A stretch of 64,000 bases of DNA from Bog-159 sp035499555. GTDB taxonomy: Bacteria > Acidobacteriota > Terriglobia > Bryobacterales > Bryobacteraceae. A program made the translations under genes and the position numbers. This document shows, in pieces, positions 1 to 8,668 of this stretch. Where the stretch lies: positions 1 through 64,000 of the forward strand of contig DATJYO010000070.1 in assembly GCA_035499555.1 (NCBI GenBank). The letters are read 5' to 3'. Each line of letters opens with the position of its first letter. The stretch's first letter is position 1. Under the pieces are notes generated by a model, which saw nothing but the letters and a program-made list of their open reading frames with translations, was not told where the DNA came from and searched no databases.

Positions 1-1151
1 TTATCGGGCAGGAAGCGATCCGGGATGTAGCGGTTGGAGTGGCTCACCGCGAAATTGATAGCGTCTTCGGTGTAGGTGACCGCGTGGAATTTCTCGTAGC
101 GATCCTTTACACCGTTCAGAATCTTGACGGCATCGGTTTCGTTCGGCGCCGGGACTTTCACGGACTGGAAGCGGCGCTCGAGCGAGCGGTCCTTCTCAAT
201 CGACTTGCGATACTCACCCGGCGTGGTGGCGCCAATGCACTGGATCTCGCCACGCGAGAGGGCCGGCTTCAGGATATTGGCGGCATCCAGCGAGCCTTCC
301 GCGGACCCCGCGCCGACCAGGGTATGCAGCTCGTCGATGAAGATGATGGCGTTCTGATTCTCCATCAGCTCCTTCATGATGGTCTTGAGGCGTTCCTCGA
401 ACTGGCCGCGATACTTGGTGCCCGCCACGATCAGCGAGAGATCCAAGGCCAGGATGCGCTTGTCGGCGAGAAAGGAGGGCACGTCGCCTTCGGCGATGCG
501 CTGCGCGAGGCCTTCCACGATCGCCGTTTTGCCGACACCCGGCTCGCCGATCAGCACCGGGTTGTTCTTGGTGCGGCGGCACAGAATCTGGACTACGCGC
601 TCCAATTCGTAGTCGCGGCCGATGAGCGGATCGAGCGAGCTGTCCATGGCGGCCTGCGTCAGGTCCCGGCTGAATTCGGCCAGCAGCGAGCTTTCCTTCG
701 GACGGTTGGAGGCCACCTTCTCCGACTGGGAACGGGCCAGCTCTTCGCGAATGGTGGAGAGGCGCAGGCCGCGCTCGTGGAGGATCTCGGCGGCGAAGCA
801 CTTCTCTTCGCGCAGCAGGCCCAGCAGCAGATGCTCGGTGCCGATGTGCTTGTGATTGAGCCGCTCGGCCTCCTCGGCGCCGTAGGCCAGCACGCGCTTG
901 CACTCGTGGCTCAGGGGCAGATCGACGGAGGTGGACACTTTCTCGCGAATCTGGGTGTGGCCTTCGATCTGTTTGCGGATCGATTCGACAGCGGCATGCG
1001 AGCGCAGGAACCGGTTGGCCAGGGCCTTATCCTCCCGCAGCAGGCCCAGCAGAAGGTGCTCCGTCTCAATATAAGGACTGCCGAACTGACTGGCCTCGTA
1101 ACGGGCGAAAAAGATTACCCGGCGGGCCTTTTCCGTATAACGTTCAAACAT
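1..1151 (-). CDS. clpC: ClpC-type AAA+ ATPase, N-terminal part (runs off the window)
   Basis: This is the first 383 codons of an Hsp100/ClpC unfoldase, which feeds proteins to the ClpP peptidase in the cytoplasm; the 3' end lies beyond position 1. The reverse-strand translation starts at ATG 1151 (MFERYTEKARRVIFFA). It shows two Clp_N repeats, each with an EHLLLGLLRE core (about residues 31-40 and 105-115), then the first AAA+ module with Walker A GEPGVGKTA near residue 205 and a Walker B ending in IFIDELH. The second AAA+ module, which separates ClpC from ClpA/ClpB types, is not visible, but the N-domain sequence is ClpC-like. It lies 29 bases downstream of an ABC ATPase gene on the same strand and may be read through from it. 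Confidence 0.93.
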   Translation of the reverse strand, partial: MFERYTEKARRVIFFARYEASQFGSPYIETEHLLLGLLREDKALANRFLRSHAAVESIRKQIEGHTQIREKVSTSVDLPLSHECKRVLAYGAEEAERLNHKHIGTEHLLLGLLREEKCFAAEILHERGLRLSTIREELARSQSEKVASNRPKESSLLAEFSRDLTQAAMDSSLDPLIGRDYELERVVQILCRRTKNNPVLIGEPGVGKTAIVEGLAQRIAEGDVPSFLADKRILALDLSLIVAGTKYRGQFEERLKTIMKELMENQNAIIFIDELHTLVGAGSAEGSLDAANILKPALSRGEIQCIGATTPGEYRKSIEKDRSLERRFQSVKVPAPNETDAVKILNGVKDRYEKFHAVTYTEDAINFAVSHSNRYIPDRFLPD

Positions 1152-1180
1152 GACCGTGACGCCCCCTAATACTAAAGATA

Positions 1181-1906
1181 CTATCCATCGGACTGCGGAT
1201 GCGCGGCATTACCGGAAAGCGCGACCAGCGTTCCGCCCTCCATCATCAGCATGCGGTCGCATCTTCTGGCGAAGGAGAGATTGTGAGTGACCAGGACCGA
1301 AGTGAGCGTGTGGGAACGATGCAGGCGCGCCAGAAGGTCGAAGATCATCTCGCCGGTCCTGAAGTCGAGGTTTCCGGTTGGTTCGTCGGCCAGCAGGACG
1401 GAAGGATGGCCGACCAGAGCCCGCGCGAGCACGACGCGCTGTTGCTCTCCTCCGGATAGTTCCCCCGCGCGATGCGTGGCGCGCGCCTGAAGCCCGACTT
1501 CATCCAACCTCGCTAGCGAATCCGTTGCCGCCTCACCGTGCGGCACCCCCCGGATCAGCAACGGCATCATCACATTTTCGAGCGCCGTAAACTCCGGCAA
1601 CAGGTAGTGAATCTGCCAGACGAACCCAATTTCACGATTCCGAAAACCGGCTAGCTCCGAATCCGCGAGCTGTGAAATGTCTATCGAACCGTAGTATATC
1701 GTACCGCTCGTGGGCCTGTCCAGACCGCCCAACAAATGCAACAAAGTGGACTTGCCCACGCCGGATTCACCCACCAGGGCGAGCATTTCGCCGCGGTGCA
1801 CGCAGAGGTCCAGTCGATCGAAAATCACCAGGTCGGCCTTGCCGGAGCGGTAGACTTTGGAGAGCTTTTCGGCGCGGAGGACGATGTCGGAGGCAGCGGC
1901 GGACAT
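1181..1906 (-). CDS. LolD/MacB-type ABC transporter ATP-binding protein
   Basis: A 241-residue ATPase of the LolD/MacB/FtsE-like class, which powers FtsX-type permeases for lipoprotein release or export. Walker A GESGVGKST is at residues 46-54, the signature LSGGEQQR near 148, and Walker B VLLADEPTGN with the family-typical TGN is near 168, followed by a VTHN switch. The Q-loop reads VWQ rather than the common FQ. No permease gene is adjacent, so the partner is unknown; two MacB-like permeases lie further along (19314 and 26666). The TAG stop is 29 bases before clpC. The gene is intact; the exact substrate is inferred only at family level. Confidence 0.88.
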   Translation of the reverse strand: MSAAASDIVLRAEKLSKVYRSGKADLVIFDRLDLCVHRGEMLALVGESGVGKSTLLHLLGGLDRPTSGTIYYGSIDISQLADSELAGFRNREIGFVWQIHYLLPEFTALENVMMPLLIRGVPHGEAATDSLARLDEVGLQARATHRAGELSGGEQQRVVLARALVGHPSVLLADEPTGNLDFRTGEMIFDLLARLHRSHTLTSVLVTHNLSFARRCDRMLMMEGGTLVALSGNAAHPQSDG

Positions 1907-1932
1907 GGTGTTAGGTTAGCAGGAACGGGCGG

Positions 1933-2145
1933 TCAAGCCTGCGGTTCGAAGCGGTCGCCGGGATGGGGGAAGTGCTGGCGGGCGCGGTGAAACCGCAGTC
2001 CGCAACTGCGGCAGCGATAAGGCACCAGGCCGACGATGCGCACGAGCAGATCGAGGAAGCTGTGGGGCGCGGAGCGGCGCACATCGGTCCAGCCGCAGGC
2101 AGGGCAGCGCGGACCTTTGCCGGCGGCGCCTCCATGCTCGTCCAT
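1933..2145 (-). CDS. Small zinc-ribbon protein
   Basis: A 70-residue protein with two CxxC knuckles (CPAC near residue 16 and CRSC near residue 46) separated by a hydrophobic stretch (FLDLLVRIVGLVPY), the pattern of a small zinc ribbon that may sit at a membrane. It starts at ATG 2145, seven bases after the amidotransferase stop, and reads in the same direction, so it is probably co-transcribed. A longer overlapping frame exists, but only this one shows the paired cysteines. The function is unknown. Confidence 0.6.
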   Translation of the reverse strand: MDEHGGAAGKGPRCPACGWTDVRRSAPHSFLDLLVRIVGLVPYRCRSCGLRFHRARQHFPHPGDRFEPQA

Positions 2146-2151
2146 GCATCT

Positions 2152-2835
2152 TCAGAGTAGCAAGCCGCACCAACGGCCGAAGACCGTGGCGGCGACCTCG
2201 GCAACGCGGGAGGCATGCGCGGACGGGTCGACGGGCGCGAGGGCTTCACGGGCATCGCCGCAAGCCGCGTCCAGGCAGAGCCAATCGGCGATGATGGCGG
2301 GGGTCACTTCGAGGTGGAACTGGAGGGCGTAGATATTGGCGCCGGCGCGAAACGCCTGATGGCGGCAGGCCGCGGATTCGGCCAACAGCTCGGCGCCGGG
2401 CGGCAGGTCGAAGGTTTCGCCGTGCCACTGGAACACCATCTGGGAGCCCTCCAGACCGGCGAACAAGGCGTCGGTTCGAGCGGCCGGCGTCCAGCGCACG
2501 GGCGACCAGCCGATTTCCTTGACCGGGTTGCGATAGACCGGCGCGCCCAGGGCTTTGGCGATCAACTGGGAGCCCAGGCAGATGCCCAGCACGGGGACGC
2601 CGCGGGACACGGCCTCGCGGATGGCGGCCAGCTCGCGCGGAATCCAGGGCAGATCGTCGTTGACCGACATAGGGCCGCCCATCAGGATGAGGCCGGCGGC
2701 TCCTTCCAGGCTGAAAGGGGCGCCGGGATCGAGATACAGATCGACGTTCTGGCAGCGGATCCGGCGGGCAGCCAGAACGTCCGCGATAGAGCCGATGCCT
2801 TCCGAAGGCGAGTGCCGGAACGCCAGGACGCGCAT
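2152..2835 (-). CDS. Class I glutamine amidotransferase (GMP-synthase-like GATase domain)
   Basis: A 227-residue stand-alone GATase1 protein that would hydrolyse glutamine to supply ammonia. The catalytic triad is visible: Cys86 in GICLGSQL, and His174 and Glu176 in LQFHLEVT. An oxyanion-loop-like LMGGPMSV is at residues 51-58. No synthetase domain is fused or adjacent, so it belongs with the free-standing GMP-synthase-like amidotransferases often annotated as type 1 GATases, whose acceptor is unknown. It starts at ATG 2835 and lies between an amidase gene upstream and a small zinc-ribbon gene downstream, all on the minus strand. Confidence 0.88.
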   Translation of the reverse strand: MRVLAFRHSPSEGIGSIADVLAARRIRCQNVDLYLDPGAPFSLEGAAGLILMGGPMSVNDDLPWIPRELAAIREAVSRGVPVLGICLGSQLIAKALGAPVYRNPVKEIGWSPVRWTPAARTDALFAGLEGSQMVFQWHGETFDLPPGAELLAESAACRHQAFRAGANIYALQFHLEVTPAIIADWLCLDAACGDAREALAPVDPSAHASRVAEVAATVFGRWCGLLL

Positions 2836-2846
2836 GCGGCGGGGGC

Positions 2847-4205
2847 TCAGTTCTTCAGGCGGCCGGAGGCCTGGGCGACTTCGAAATGGCTCAGGCTTTG
2901 GGCGTAGCGGGATACGCCGCGATAGAGGGCCTCGGCCAGGCGCTGGCGATGCTCGGACCGCTTGAGCAGGTTCTCTTCCTTGGGGTCGCTGAGGAAGCCG
3001 ATCTCCACCAGCACGGAAGGCATCTTGGCGCCGATCAGGACCACGAAAGGGGCCTTCTTGATGCCGCGGTTCTTGATGCCGGGGTCGTAGCGGGCGGCGA
3101 AAGGAAACAGGGCGGCCTGAATGCGGCCGGCGAATTCCTTGGACTCTTCGACCTTATCCTGCATGGCGATTTTAGGCAGCAGATCGGGCAGCTCGGAGAT
3201 GGAACTGTTCGAGGAGGCATTCTCGCGCGCGGCGAGCGCCAGCGCGTCCCTGGCGTTGGTGAGGTTCAGATAATACGTCTCCACGCCGCCGATGCGGGGG
3301 TAGGGCGAAGAGTTGGCGTGGATGGAGAGAAACAGGTCGGCCTTCTTTTCGTTGGCCAGGGCGGTGCGGCCTTCCAGGGGAACGAAGGTGTCATCGGTGC
3401 GCGTGTAGATGACCTCACTGCCCATGCGCGACTCGATGAGCTTGCCCAGGCGCAGCGACACATCCAGGACCAGGTCTTTCTCGAGCAACCCGCCGGGACC
3501 GGAGGTGCCATCGTCGTGGCCGCCGTGGCCGGGATCGAGGACCACGCGCCGGATCTTCAGCCCCAGGGCGCGGGTGAGCGAATCGGCGCCGCTGCTGGGC
3601 ATTTTGGCGGCGCGGCCGGGTTCGGCGCGCGTTCCGGCCGAGGCGCGCGATTCGGCGGTGGGGATGCGAGGTTCAGCGGCGGGGACACGGGTTTGGGCGA
3701 TGGCGGGAGGCGGCGCGGCCAGGGACGGCGGCGAAGAAGGCAGCGCGGGGGGCGGCGGCGCAGCCTTGGTCTCGACGGGAGCGGACGTGGGGGCCGGCAG
3801 AGCTTCGCCCTTGGGGCGCACTTCCACGATCAGGCGGTCGGGGTTGGAAAGCTGGGTGGCGGTGTAGTCCGCCTTGCTTTGCAGATCGAGGACGACCCGG
3901 GTGACGCCGACCAGCGTTTCGGCCACGCGGATCTTCTTGACGAGCTGGTCGTCGAAGGGCTTGGAGTAGTAGCGGCGGCCGTCGATATGCGGCCGGGAGC
4001 GGAAGATATCGAAGAAGATGCGCTCCGGGTCGTGGGCGCGCTCGGCATGGAAGTCGAACGGGCCGCTGACTTCGATGACCACCCGGGTGGCTTCGCGGCT
4101 GGGCCAAAGCCGGACGGCAGTGACCTGGCGCAACTCATCCGCGCGCGATTCGGCTTGCAGACCAGCGCCCACCAGAACCAGCAGCGGGATGATCATCCGT
4201 ATCAT
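2847..4205 (-). CDS. N-acetylmuramoyl-L-alanine amidase (AMIN + amidase_3)
   Basis: A 452-residue exported cell-wall hydrolase that cuts the bond between N-acetylmuramic acid and L-alanine, as AmiA/B/C do in cell separation. The order is: signal peptide (MIRMIIPLLVLVGAGLQA), an AMIN domain at about 25-130 that would target septal murein or pili, a Pro/Ala-rich linker at about 140-210, and a zinc amidase_3 domain from about 218. Zinc and catalytic motifs are present: LDPGHGGHDDG, LEKDLVLD, LSIHANSS and VEIGFLSD. The lytic transglycosylase gene ends eight bases upstream, so the two form a peptidoglycan-remodelling pair. Confidence 0.93.
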   Translation of the reverse strand: MIRMIIPLLVLVGAGLQAESRADELRQVTAVRLWPSREATRVVIEVSGPFDFHAERAHDPERIFFDIFRSRPHIDGRRYYSKPFDDQLVKKIRVAETLVGVTRVVLDLQSKADYTATQLSNPDRLIVEVRPKGEALPAPTSAPVETKAAPPPPALPSSPPSLAAPPPAIAQTRVPAAEPRIPTAESRASAGTRAEPGRAAKMPSSGADSLTRALGLKIRRVVLDPGHGGHDDGTSGPGGLLEKDLVLDVSLRLGKLIESRMGSEVIYTRTDDTFVPLEGRTALANEKKADLFLSIHANSSPYPRIGGVETYYLNLTNARDALALAARENASSNSSISELPDLLPKIAMQDKVEESKEFAGRIQAALFPFAARYDPGIKNRGIKKAPFVVLIGAKMPSVLVEIGFLSDPKEENLLKRSEHRQRLAEALYRGVSRYAQSLSHFEVAQASGRLKN

Positions 4206-4212
4206 ACGGCCT

Positions 4213-4884
4213 TCATTGCGAGACGTAACGGATCCTGCCGTAGGCGTCCTTCACCTCGCGGATGGGGTTGTACACCACGGCCGGGGCGGCATCCGCGGGC
4301 GGCGCATCGTTGGGTTGGACGGCAGCAGGGGTCTTACCGGTTTCGGGGGGCGCGTCGTTCTGGCGCCGGCGCACTTTGGAGACGTAGTCCCGGGTTTCGG
4401 GGAATGGCGGAATGCCGCCGTAGCGCGCCACGGCGCCTTCGCCGGCGTTATAAGCGGCCAGGGCCAGGGATTCGTCGCCATGGTAAAGCTGCAACAGATA
4501 CTTCAGATAGCGGGCGCCCCCCTGAATATTGTCCGCCGGATCGAAGGCGTTGGATACGCCGAAGCGGCGGGCGGTGGAGGGGACCAGTTGCATGAGGCCC
4601 AGCGCGCCTTTAGAGGAGACCGCGTTCGGATCGTAGTTACTTTCGACTTGAATGACGGAATGAACGAGATTGGGAGGAAGCTGATTCTGTTGGGCGATGC
4701 GGTCCACGGTATCTTTCAACCGGGGTGAGGCCACGCGCACCGGGGCGGGATGGGAACGGACCACCGTGCGTATGAGGCGGCCGGTACGCGGGTCGGTGCG
4801 GACCACCGACACGGCTCCGCCATCGGCTTGCAGGGCAATCGCCGCCGCGCTACACATCCAGCCGATTATAAAACATTTTCGCAA
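4213..4884 (-). CDS. Lytic transglycosylase, SLT domain
   Basis: A 223-residue exported SLT-fold enzyme that cleaves the MurNAc-GlcNAc bond to give 1,6-anhydro products. The N-terminal hydrophobic stretch (CFIIGWMCSAAAIALQA) is a signal peptide. The catalytic Glu81 lies in VIQVESNYDP, followed by the family motifs GLMQLVPSTA and LALAAYNAGEGAV. A Pro/Ala-rich tail leads to a short C-terminal motif (YNPIREVKDAYGRIRYVSQ) that resembles a small binding strand. The TGA stop is eight bases before the amidase start, which suggests a two-gene operon. It is divergent from mobA, with 57 bases between the starts. Confidence 0.92.
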   Translation of the reverse strand: MRKCFIIGWMCSAAAIALQADGGAVSVVRTDPRTGRLIRTVVRSHPAPVRVASPRLKDTVDRIAQQNQLPPNLVHSVIQVESNYDPNAVSSKGALGLMQLVPSTARRFGVSNAFDPADNIQGGARYLKYLLQLYHGDESLALAAYNAGEGAVARYGGIPPFPETRDYVSKVRRRQNDAPPETGKTPAAVQPNDAPPADAAPAVVYNPIREVKDAYGRIRYVSQ

Positions 4885-4941
4885 GGTCGTGTTTCAGTCC
4901 TCTCGGCCAGCGGCTATTAATCTCAATGGTATCATTTCCGT

Positions 4942-5505
4942 GTGGGACGAGCCGGGTTCGTGCTGGCCGGAGGGACAAGCTCCCGCATGGGCCGGGACAA
5001 GGCATTGCTGCCGTATCGCGGCGGCGCGCTGGTAAGCCATGTCGCGGCGCTGGTGGAAGCCGCGGCCGGATCGGTGCGCCTGATCGGCGATCCCGAAAAA
5101 TACGGACACCTGGGATACCCGGTGCTGCCGGACCGCCGTCCGGGCCTGGGGCCGCTGGGCGGCATCGCGTCGGCGTTGAGCTACACGGCGGCGGACTGGA
5201 ACCTGGTGACGGCCTGCGATATGCCGGCGCTGGCGTCCGGGTTCCTGGCGGAGCTGCTGGAGCTGGCCGAAGGATACGGCGCGGACGCGCTGGTGCCCGC
5301 GGGTCCTTCCGGAAGGTGGGAGCCGTTGTGCGCGGTATATCACCGGCGCTGCCGGACGGCGCTGGAGACAGCGCTCGACGCGGGCGTGCGGCGGGTGAGC
5401 GGCGCGCTGGCCGGCCTGGACGTACGCATCCGAAAAGTGGACGATCCCGCCTGTTTCGAAAATCTCAACACCCCCGAGGAATGGGCCTGTCATGACGCCC
5501 AGTGA
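4942..5505 (+). CDS. mobA: Molybdenum cofactor guanylyltransferase
   Basis: A 187-residue nucleotidyltransferase that attaches GMP to molybdopterin to make the bis-MGD precursor. The N-terminal nucleotide-binding motif LAGGTSSRMGRDKAL is clear, followed by GPLGGIASAL and a VTACDMPAL metal-binding motif near residue 93. The start is GTG 4942, since no in-frame ATG precedes the conserved motif. The stop overlaps the start of the downstream ABC ATPase by 14 bases, so the two are probably co-translated although no shared pathway is obvious. No molybdoenzyme gene is in the window. Confidence 0.9.
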   Translation: MGRAGFVLAGGTSSRMGRDKALLPYRGGALVSHVAALVEAAAGSVRLIGDPEKYGHLGYPVLPDRRPGLGPLGGIASALSYTAADWNLVTACDMPALASGFLAELLELAEGYGADALVPAGPSGRWEPLCAVYHRRCRTALETALDAGVRRVSGALAGLDVRIRKVDDPACFENLNTPEEWACHDAQ

Positions 5506-6247
5506 ACACTATCCGCACTACATCGAGTTCCGCCACGTATATAAGACGTTCGACAAGCCGGTTTTAGTCGACAGCAACTTTCACGTGGACGCGGGCCAGA
5601 CGGTGGCGATCATCGGGCGCAGCGGCGTGGGCAAGTCCGTAACGCTTTCGCACATCATGGGTTTTCTGAAGCCGGACGAGGGGCGGGTGATCGTGGCGCA
5701 CGAAGACATCACGGACTTTGCGGAGGCCGACCTGCGGCGGATCCGGCGGAAGGTGACCATGGTGTTTCAGTCCGGGGCGCTGTTCGATTCGCTGACGGTG
5801 GCGGAGAACGTCCTGTTTTCGATGGAACTGCGCGAGGACTACAACGAGCAGAACAAGGAAGACGTGGTGGACGGCCTGTTGCGCATGGTGGACATTCCGG
5901 AAGCCCGGGACGCGCATCCGGCGGACCTGTCGATGGGGTACAAGCGGGCGGTGGCGATCGCGCGGGCGCTGGCGGCGCAGCCGCAGTGTGTGCTGTACGA
6001 CGAGCCGACCACCATGGTGGACCCGCTGATGTCGGACCATTTGAGCGATCTGATGCTGCGGCTGAAGCGGCAGCTCAAGCTGACGTCGATCGTGGTGACG
6101 CACGATCTGGACCTGATGTACAAGGTGGCGGACCAGGTAGTGTTTCTGTTCGAGGGCAAGGTGATCTTCTTCGGGCCGCCGGCGGACCTGGTGAAGTCGG
6201 AGCACCCGCACGTGCAGGAGTTTCTGGAGATGGACCGGGTGGTGTAG
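5492..6247 (+). CDS. MlaF/Ttg2A-like ABC ATPase
   Basis: A 251-residue ATP-binding subunit of the Mla/MCE type, which drives phospholipid movement between membranes. Walker A GRSGVGKSVT is near residue 42, the Q-loop MVFQSGALFDSLTV near 90, and Walker B VLYDEPTTMVDP near 168; the QSGALFDSLTV run is characteristic of MlaF. The signature is LSMGYKRAVAIARA rather than the usual LSGGMxKR; the first and third signature residues are kept, so it is likely functional. It overlaps the 3' end of mobA. No MlaE-like permease or MCE protein is adjacent, so it is either an orphan or separated from its partners. Confidence 0.85.
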   Translation: MTPSEHYPHYIEFRHVYKTFDKPVLVDSNFHVDAGQTVAIIGRSGVGKSVTLSHIMGFLKPDEGRVIVAHEDITDFAEADLRRIRRKVTMVFQSGALFDSLTVAENVLFSMELREDYNEQNKEDVVDGLLRMVDIPEARDAHPADLSMGYKRAVAIARALAAQPQCVLYDEPTTMVDPLMSDHLSDLMLRLKRQLKLTSIVVTHDLDLMYKVADQVVFLFEGKVIFFGPPADLVKSEHPHVQEFLEMDRVV

Positions 6248-6295
6248 GGTCCGCCGCAGAGCACGGCAGAGATCCAGGCGGCAATCCATCCGGCG

Positions 6296-6480
6296 GGAAG
6301 TCCGCGGGCTAAAGCCGGCGCCCCATCAAATAGCGGTCGATGGCGGCGGCGGCGAAAGATACCGGGGATGCCGGTCATGTAGCCGTCTGTCTGGACGTTG
6401 CCGCGCTGGTCCAACTTCACCCCCAGAGTGTCCAGGAGTCCTGCCTTCACCGGGCCGAGGAAGCCCATGGCCAGCAGAAC
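6296..6480 (-). pseudogene. Remnant of a second gltD 3' end
   Basis: This stretch is a decayed copy of the last ~80 codons of gltD, in the same orientation as the intact gene 2 kb away (copy at 8422-8668). The two copies differ by six substitutions, one single-base insertion (near 6355) and one deletion of about 63 bases flanked by GGCGGCG microhomology. All six substitutions fall at third codon positions and are synonymous; the stop codon (6309-6311) is kept. The insertion/deletion breaks the frame. No start or N-terminal part is present. It lies immediately downstream of the SGNH hydrolase insert, on the opposite strand. Confidence 0.9.
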
Positions 6481-6593
6481 GACGACGCGTTGACGGGACT
6501 GCGCTGGAGGAGGGGACAGGGCCTGCAGTTAACGATGGTTAATACTGGCTAATCTACCGATGACATGCGAGAATCATCGTCGCGAAGTTGCTT

Positions 6594-8402
6594 ATGATCT
6601 ACTCCAGTTTCCGATGGGCACTGGTTGTGTCACTTATCAGTGTATTTGCTATTAGGTGTCTTGCTGGTAATCCCTCGCCGGTGATAACCACGACGCTCGG
6701 AACGTCGAGCATTTCCGGCCAGAGCACGCCCTCTATAGATTGGACAGACACTCGCTTTTCTTACGGCGGGGGTAACTGCCATTCCGCCAGTCAATATAAG
6801 CCTTCCAGCCTGTACTTGAGGTGCTTTGGCCCGTCTCCTGACCCAAGTACCTGGCATGTAGACTTCAATTCGGATTCGGAGGATCTCGAGATTGTAAACC
6901 TCTTATCGAGTTCGCCTTCGGATTGGCGGCTGGCCGTGAACGGTGTGTGGCTTCAACAGCAGTATGTCTCCGATCCCCAGCAACCAGTAAACCAATTCGT
7001 CGCGCAGTTTACGAAGCTGCACTTCGCACAAGGCGGTGAACGTCATTTCCACCTTGAAGTGCACGACACTTACTTATTTGGAGGCCTCGTCCTACTTCCG
7101 CAGGGTAACCTGATGGCATCTGCTGTTCTGAGGCAACTGAAGGCGGTGTTTTTCGGCGACTCGTATACCATTCCTGCCGGACCGGTGCTCTCGGTCGGCT
7201 ACTTCGCATATGTCGGCGATTACTTTAACTGGAACTGGGTTAACGAGCCGGCGGGCGGAACCGGATATCTGGCCGGAGGCACGTGGAACAAGACTTTCGG
7301 CCAAAGGATTTCCGAGATCGTGTCCCAGAACCCTGACATTGTGGTCGTGTATGGAGGTGGCAACGATCCGTCCACCCCGGAACCGCTGCAGGCGGCGGTC
7401 GATTCCTTCTACTCCGCACTACGCGCCGCCCTGCCGCAAGCGACGGTGTTCGTGATAGGCCCGCAGTCGGTCAGCGGGGCCCAGAACGTCAGCAAACTTC
7501 CCGAACGCGACGCGATCAAGAATGGCTCGGCCCCATATAACGTTCATTTCATCGATCCGCTGGCGGAACAATGGATAACCGGCACTTACAATGTTGCGAA
7601 CAGCGGAGACGCACCTGAATATATCTCAACAGATGGGACGCATCTAACGCAGGCGGGAAATAGCTACGTCGCGTCCATGATGATTCGGGATATGTCACCG
7701 GTGTTTTCGGGTCAGCCCCAGATCACGAGCCAGGGCGTTGTGAATGCGGCCAGCTTTGCGTCCGTCCTTGTGCCGGGCGAACTTGCGACAGTCTTTGGGA
7801 CCAGTCTCCATCCTTCCGGTGTCGTCAGTGCATCGGAAACACCCCTTCCCATCCAGCTAGACAACGTCGCGGTGGCTGTGAACGGCATTATCGTTCCCCT
7901 GCTGTACCTCGACAATGGGCAGATCAACTTTCAGGTGCCGTACGGGATCCCTGCCGAGACTGCTGTCCTGTCCGTAAGCACAGGTGGGGTAGCGAGTAAT
8001 TCGGTGGAGGTCCCCGTAGCGAGCGCCGCGCCGGGCATTTTTGTCTACAACTCGACATTCGCGGTGGTGCAGAACCAGGACTACTCACTGAACGGACCGG
8101 GCAATCCGGCGAAAGCCGGCAGCTACATAACTATTTACGCGACGGGCGGCGGCGAGTTAGACAACGCCGTACCGGCCGGAACCCCGGCGCCTGAAGCGCC
8201 ACTATCACACACCGTTCAGCGGGCCACTGTCACGATCGGCGGGGTTGCCGCCGGTGTGCTCTTTTCGGGCCTGACCCCGGGATTTGTGGGACTGTTACAG
8301 ATCAACGCGCAGGTACCTCAACTTGGGGCAGGAACCTATCCGGTGCAGGTGACGATCGGCAACTCCCCGAGCAACACGCCGAATATCGTCGTCAGTCCTT
8401 GA
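6594..8402 (+). CDS. Secreted SGNH/GDSL hydrolase with TIGR03437 C-terminal domain
   Basis: About 602 residues. An N-terminal signal peptide (residues ~4-25) is followed by a non-catalytic domain, then an SGNH hydrolase core with block I FFGDSYT (~187), block III GGGND (~253) and block V STDGTHLT (~344), giving the Ser, Asn and Asp/His needed for an esterase or lipase. Residues ~382-602 form the TIGR03437 domain (NAASF, INFQVPYG, LLQINAQVP), seen mainly in Bryobacterales and likely extracellular. ATG 6594 is preferred over TTG 6588 because it begins directly before the signal peptide; no strong ribosome site is visible. The 5' part is clearly richer in A/T than the flanking genes. It is flanked by an intact gltD and a duplicated gltD tail, which suggests it was inserted there. 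The substrate is unknown. Confidence 0.85.
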   Translation: MIYSSFRWALVVSLISVFAIRCLAGNPSPVITTTLGTSSISGQSTPSIDWTDTRFSYGGGNCHSASQYKPSSLYLRCFGPSPDPSTWHVDFNSDSEDLEIVNLLSSSPSDWRLAVNGVWLQQQYVSDPQQPVNQFVAQFTKLHFAQGGERHFHLEVHDTYLFGGLVLLPQGNLMASAVLRQLKAVFFGDSYTIPAGPVLSVGYFAYVGDYFNWNWVNEPAGGTGYLAGGTWNKTFGQRISEIVSQNPDIVVVYGGGNDPSTPEPLQAAVDSFYSALRAALPQATVFVIGPQSVSGAQNVSKLPERDAIKNGSAPYNVHFIDPLAEQWITGTYNVANSGDAPEYISTDGTHLTQAGNSYVASMMIRDMSPVFSGQPQITSQGVVNAASFASVLVPGELATVFGTSLHPSGVVSASETPLPIQLDNVAVAVNGIIVPLLYLDNGQINFQVPYGIPAETAVLSVSTGGVASNSVEVPVASAAPGIFVYNSTFAVVQNQDYSLNGPGNPAKAGSYITIYATGGGELDNAVPAGTPAPEAPLSHTVQRATVTIGGVAAGVLFSGLTPGFVGLLQINAQVPQLGAGTYPVQVTIGNSPSNTPNIVVSP

Positions 8403-8421
8403 CGTCCGCCGGAACGCGGGA

Positions 8422-8668
8422 GGAAGTCCGCGGGCTATAGCCGGCGCCCCATCAAGTAGCGGTCGATGGCGGCGGCGGCCTGGCGGCCTTCGGCGATGGC
8501 CCAGACCACCAGGGACTGGCCGCGGCGCATGTCGCCGGCGGCGAAGATGCCGGGGATGCCGGTCATGTAGCCGTCTGTCTGGACGTTGCCGCGCTGGTCC
8601 AGCTTCACCCCCAGAGTGTCCAGGAGTCCTGCCTTCACCGGGCCGAGGAAACCCATGGCCAGCAGGAC
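8422..8668. repeat. Intact copy of the duplicated gltD 3' segment
   Basis: This is the functional partner of the repeat at 6296-6480, a direct repeat separated by about 1.94 kb. It covers the last codons of gltD and 13 bases beyond the stop. Apart from one ~63-base segment and one base, the copies align throughout, with six synonymous differences. The arrangement looks like an attachment-site duplication at a gene 3' end. Confidence 0.85.

Noticed and set aside
2886..4595. A 569-codon plus-strand frame opposite the amidase and transglycosylase
   Set aside because: It spans two real minus-strand genes and has no recognisable domain.
6481..8421. Insertion sequence between the gltD copies
   Set aside because: There is no transposase and no terminal inverted repeats; the flanking repeats are gltD sequence, far longer than a target-site duplication.
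8415..8432. CGCGG/CCGCG stem after gltD as a terminator
   Set aside because: Only a five-base stem and no T run; in addition the sequence is part of the duplicated segment.
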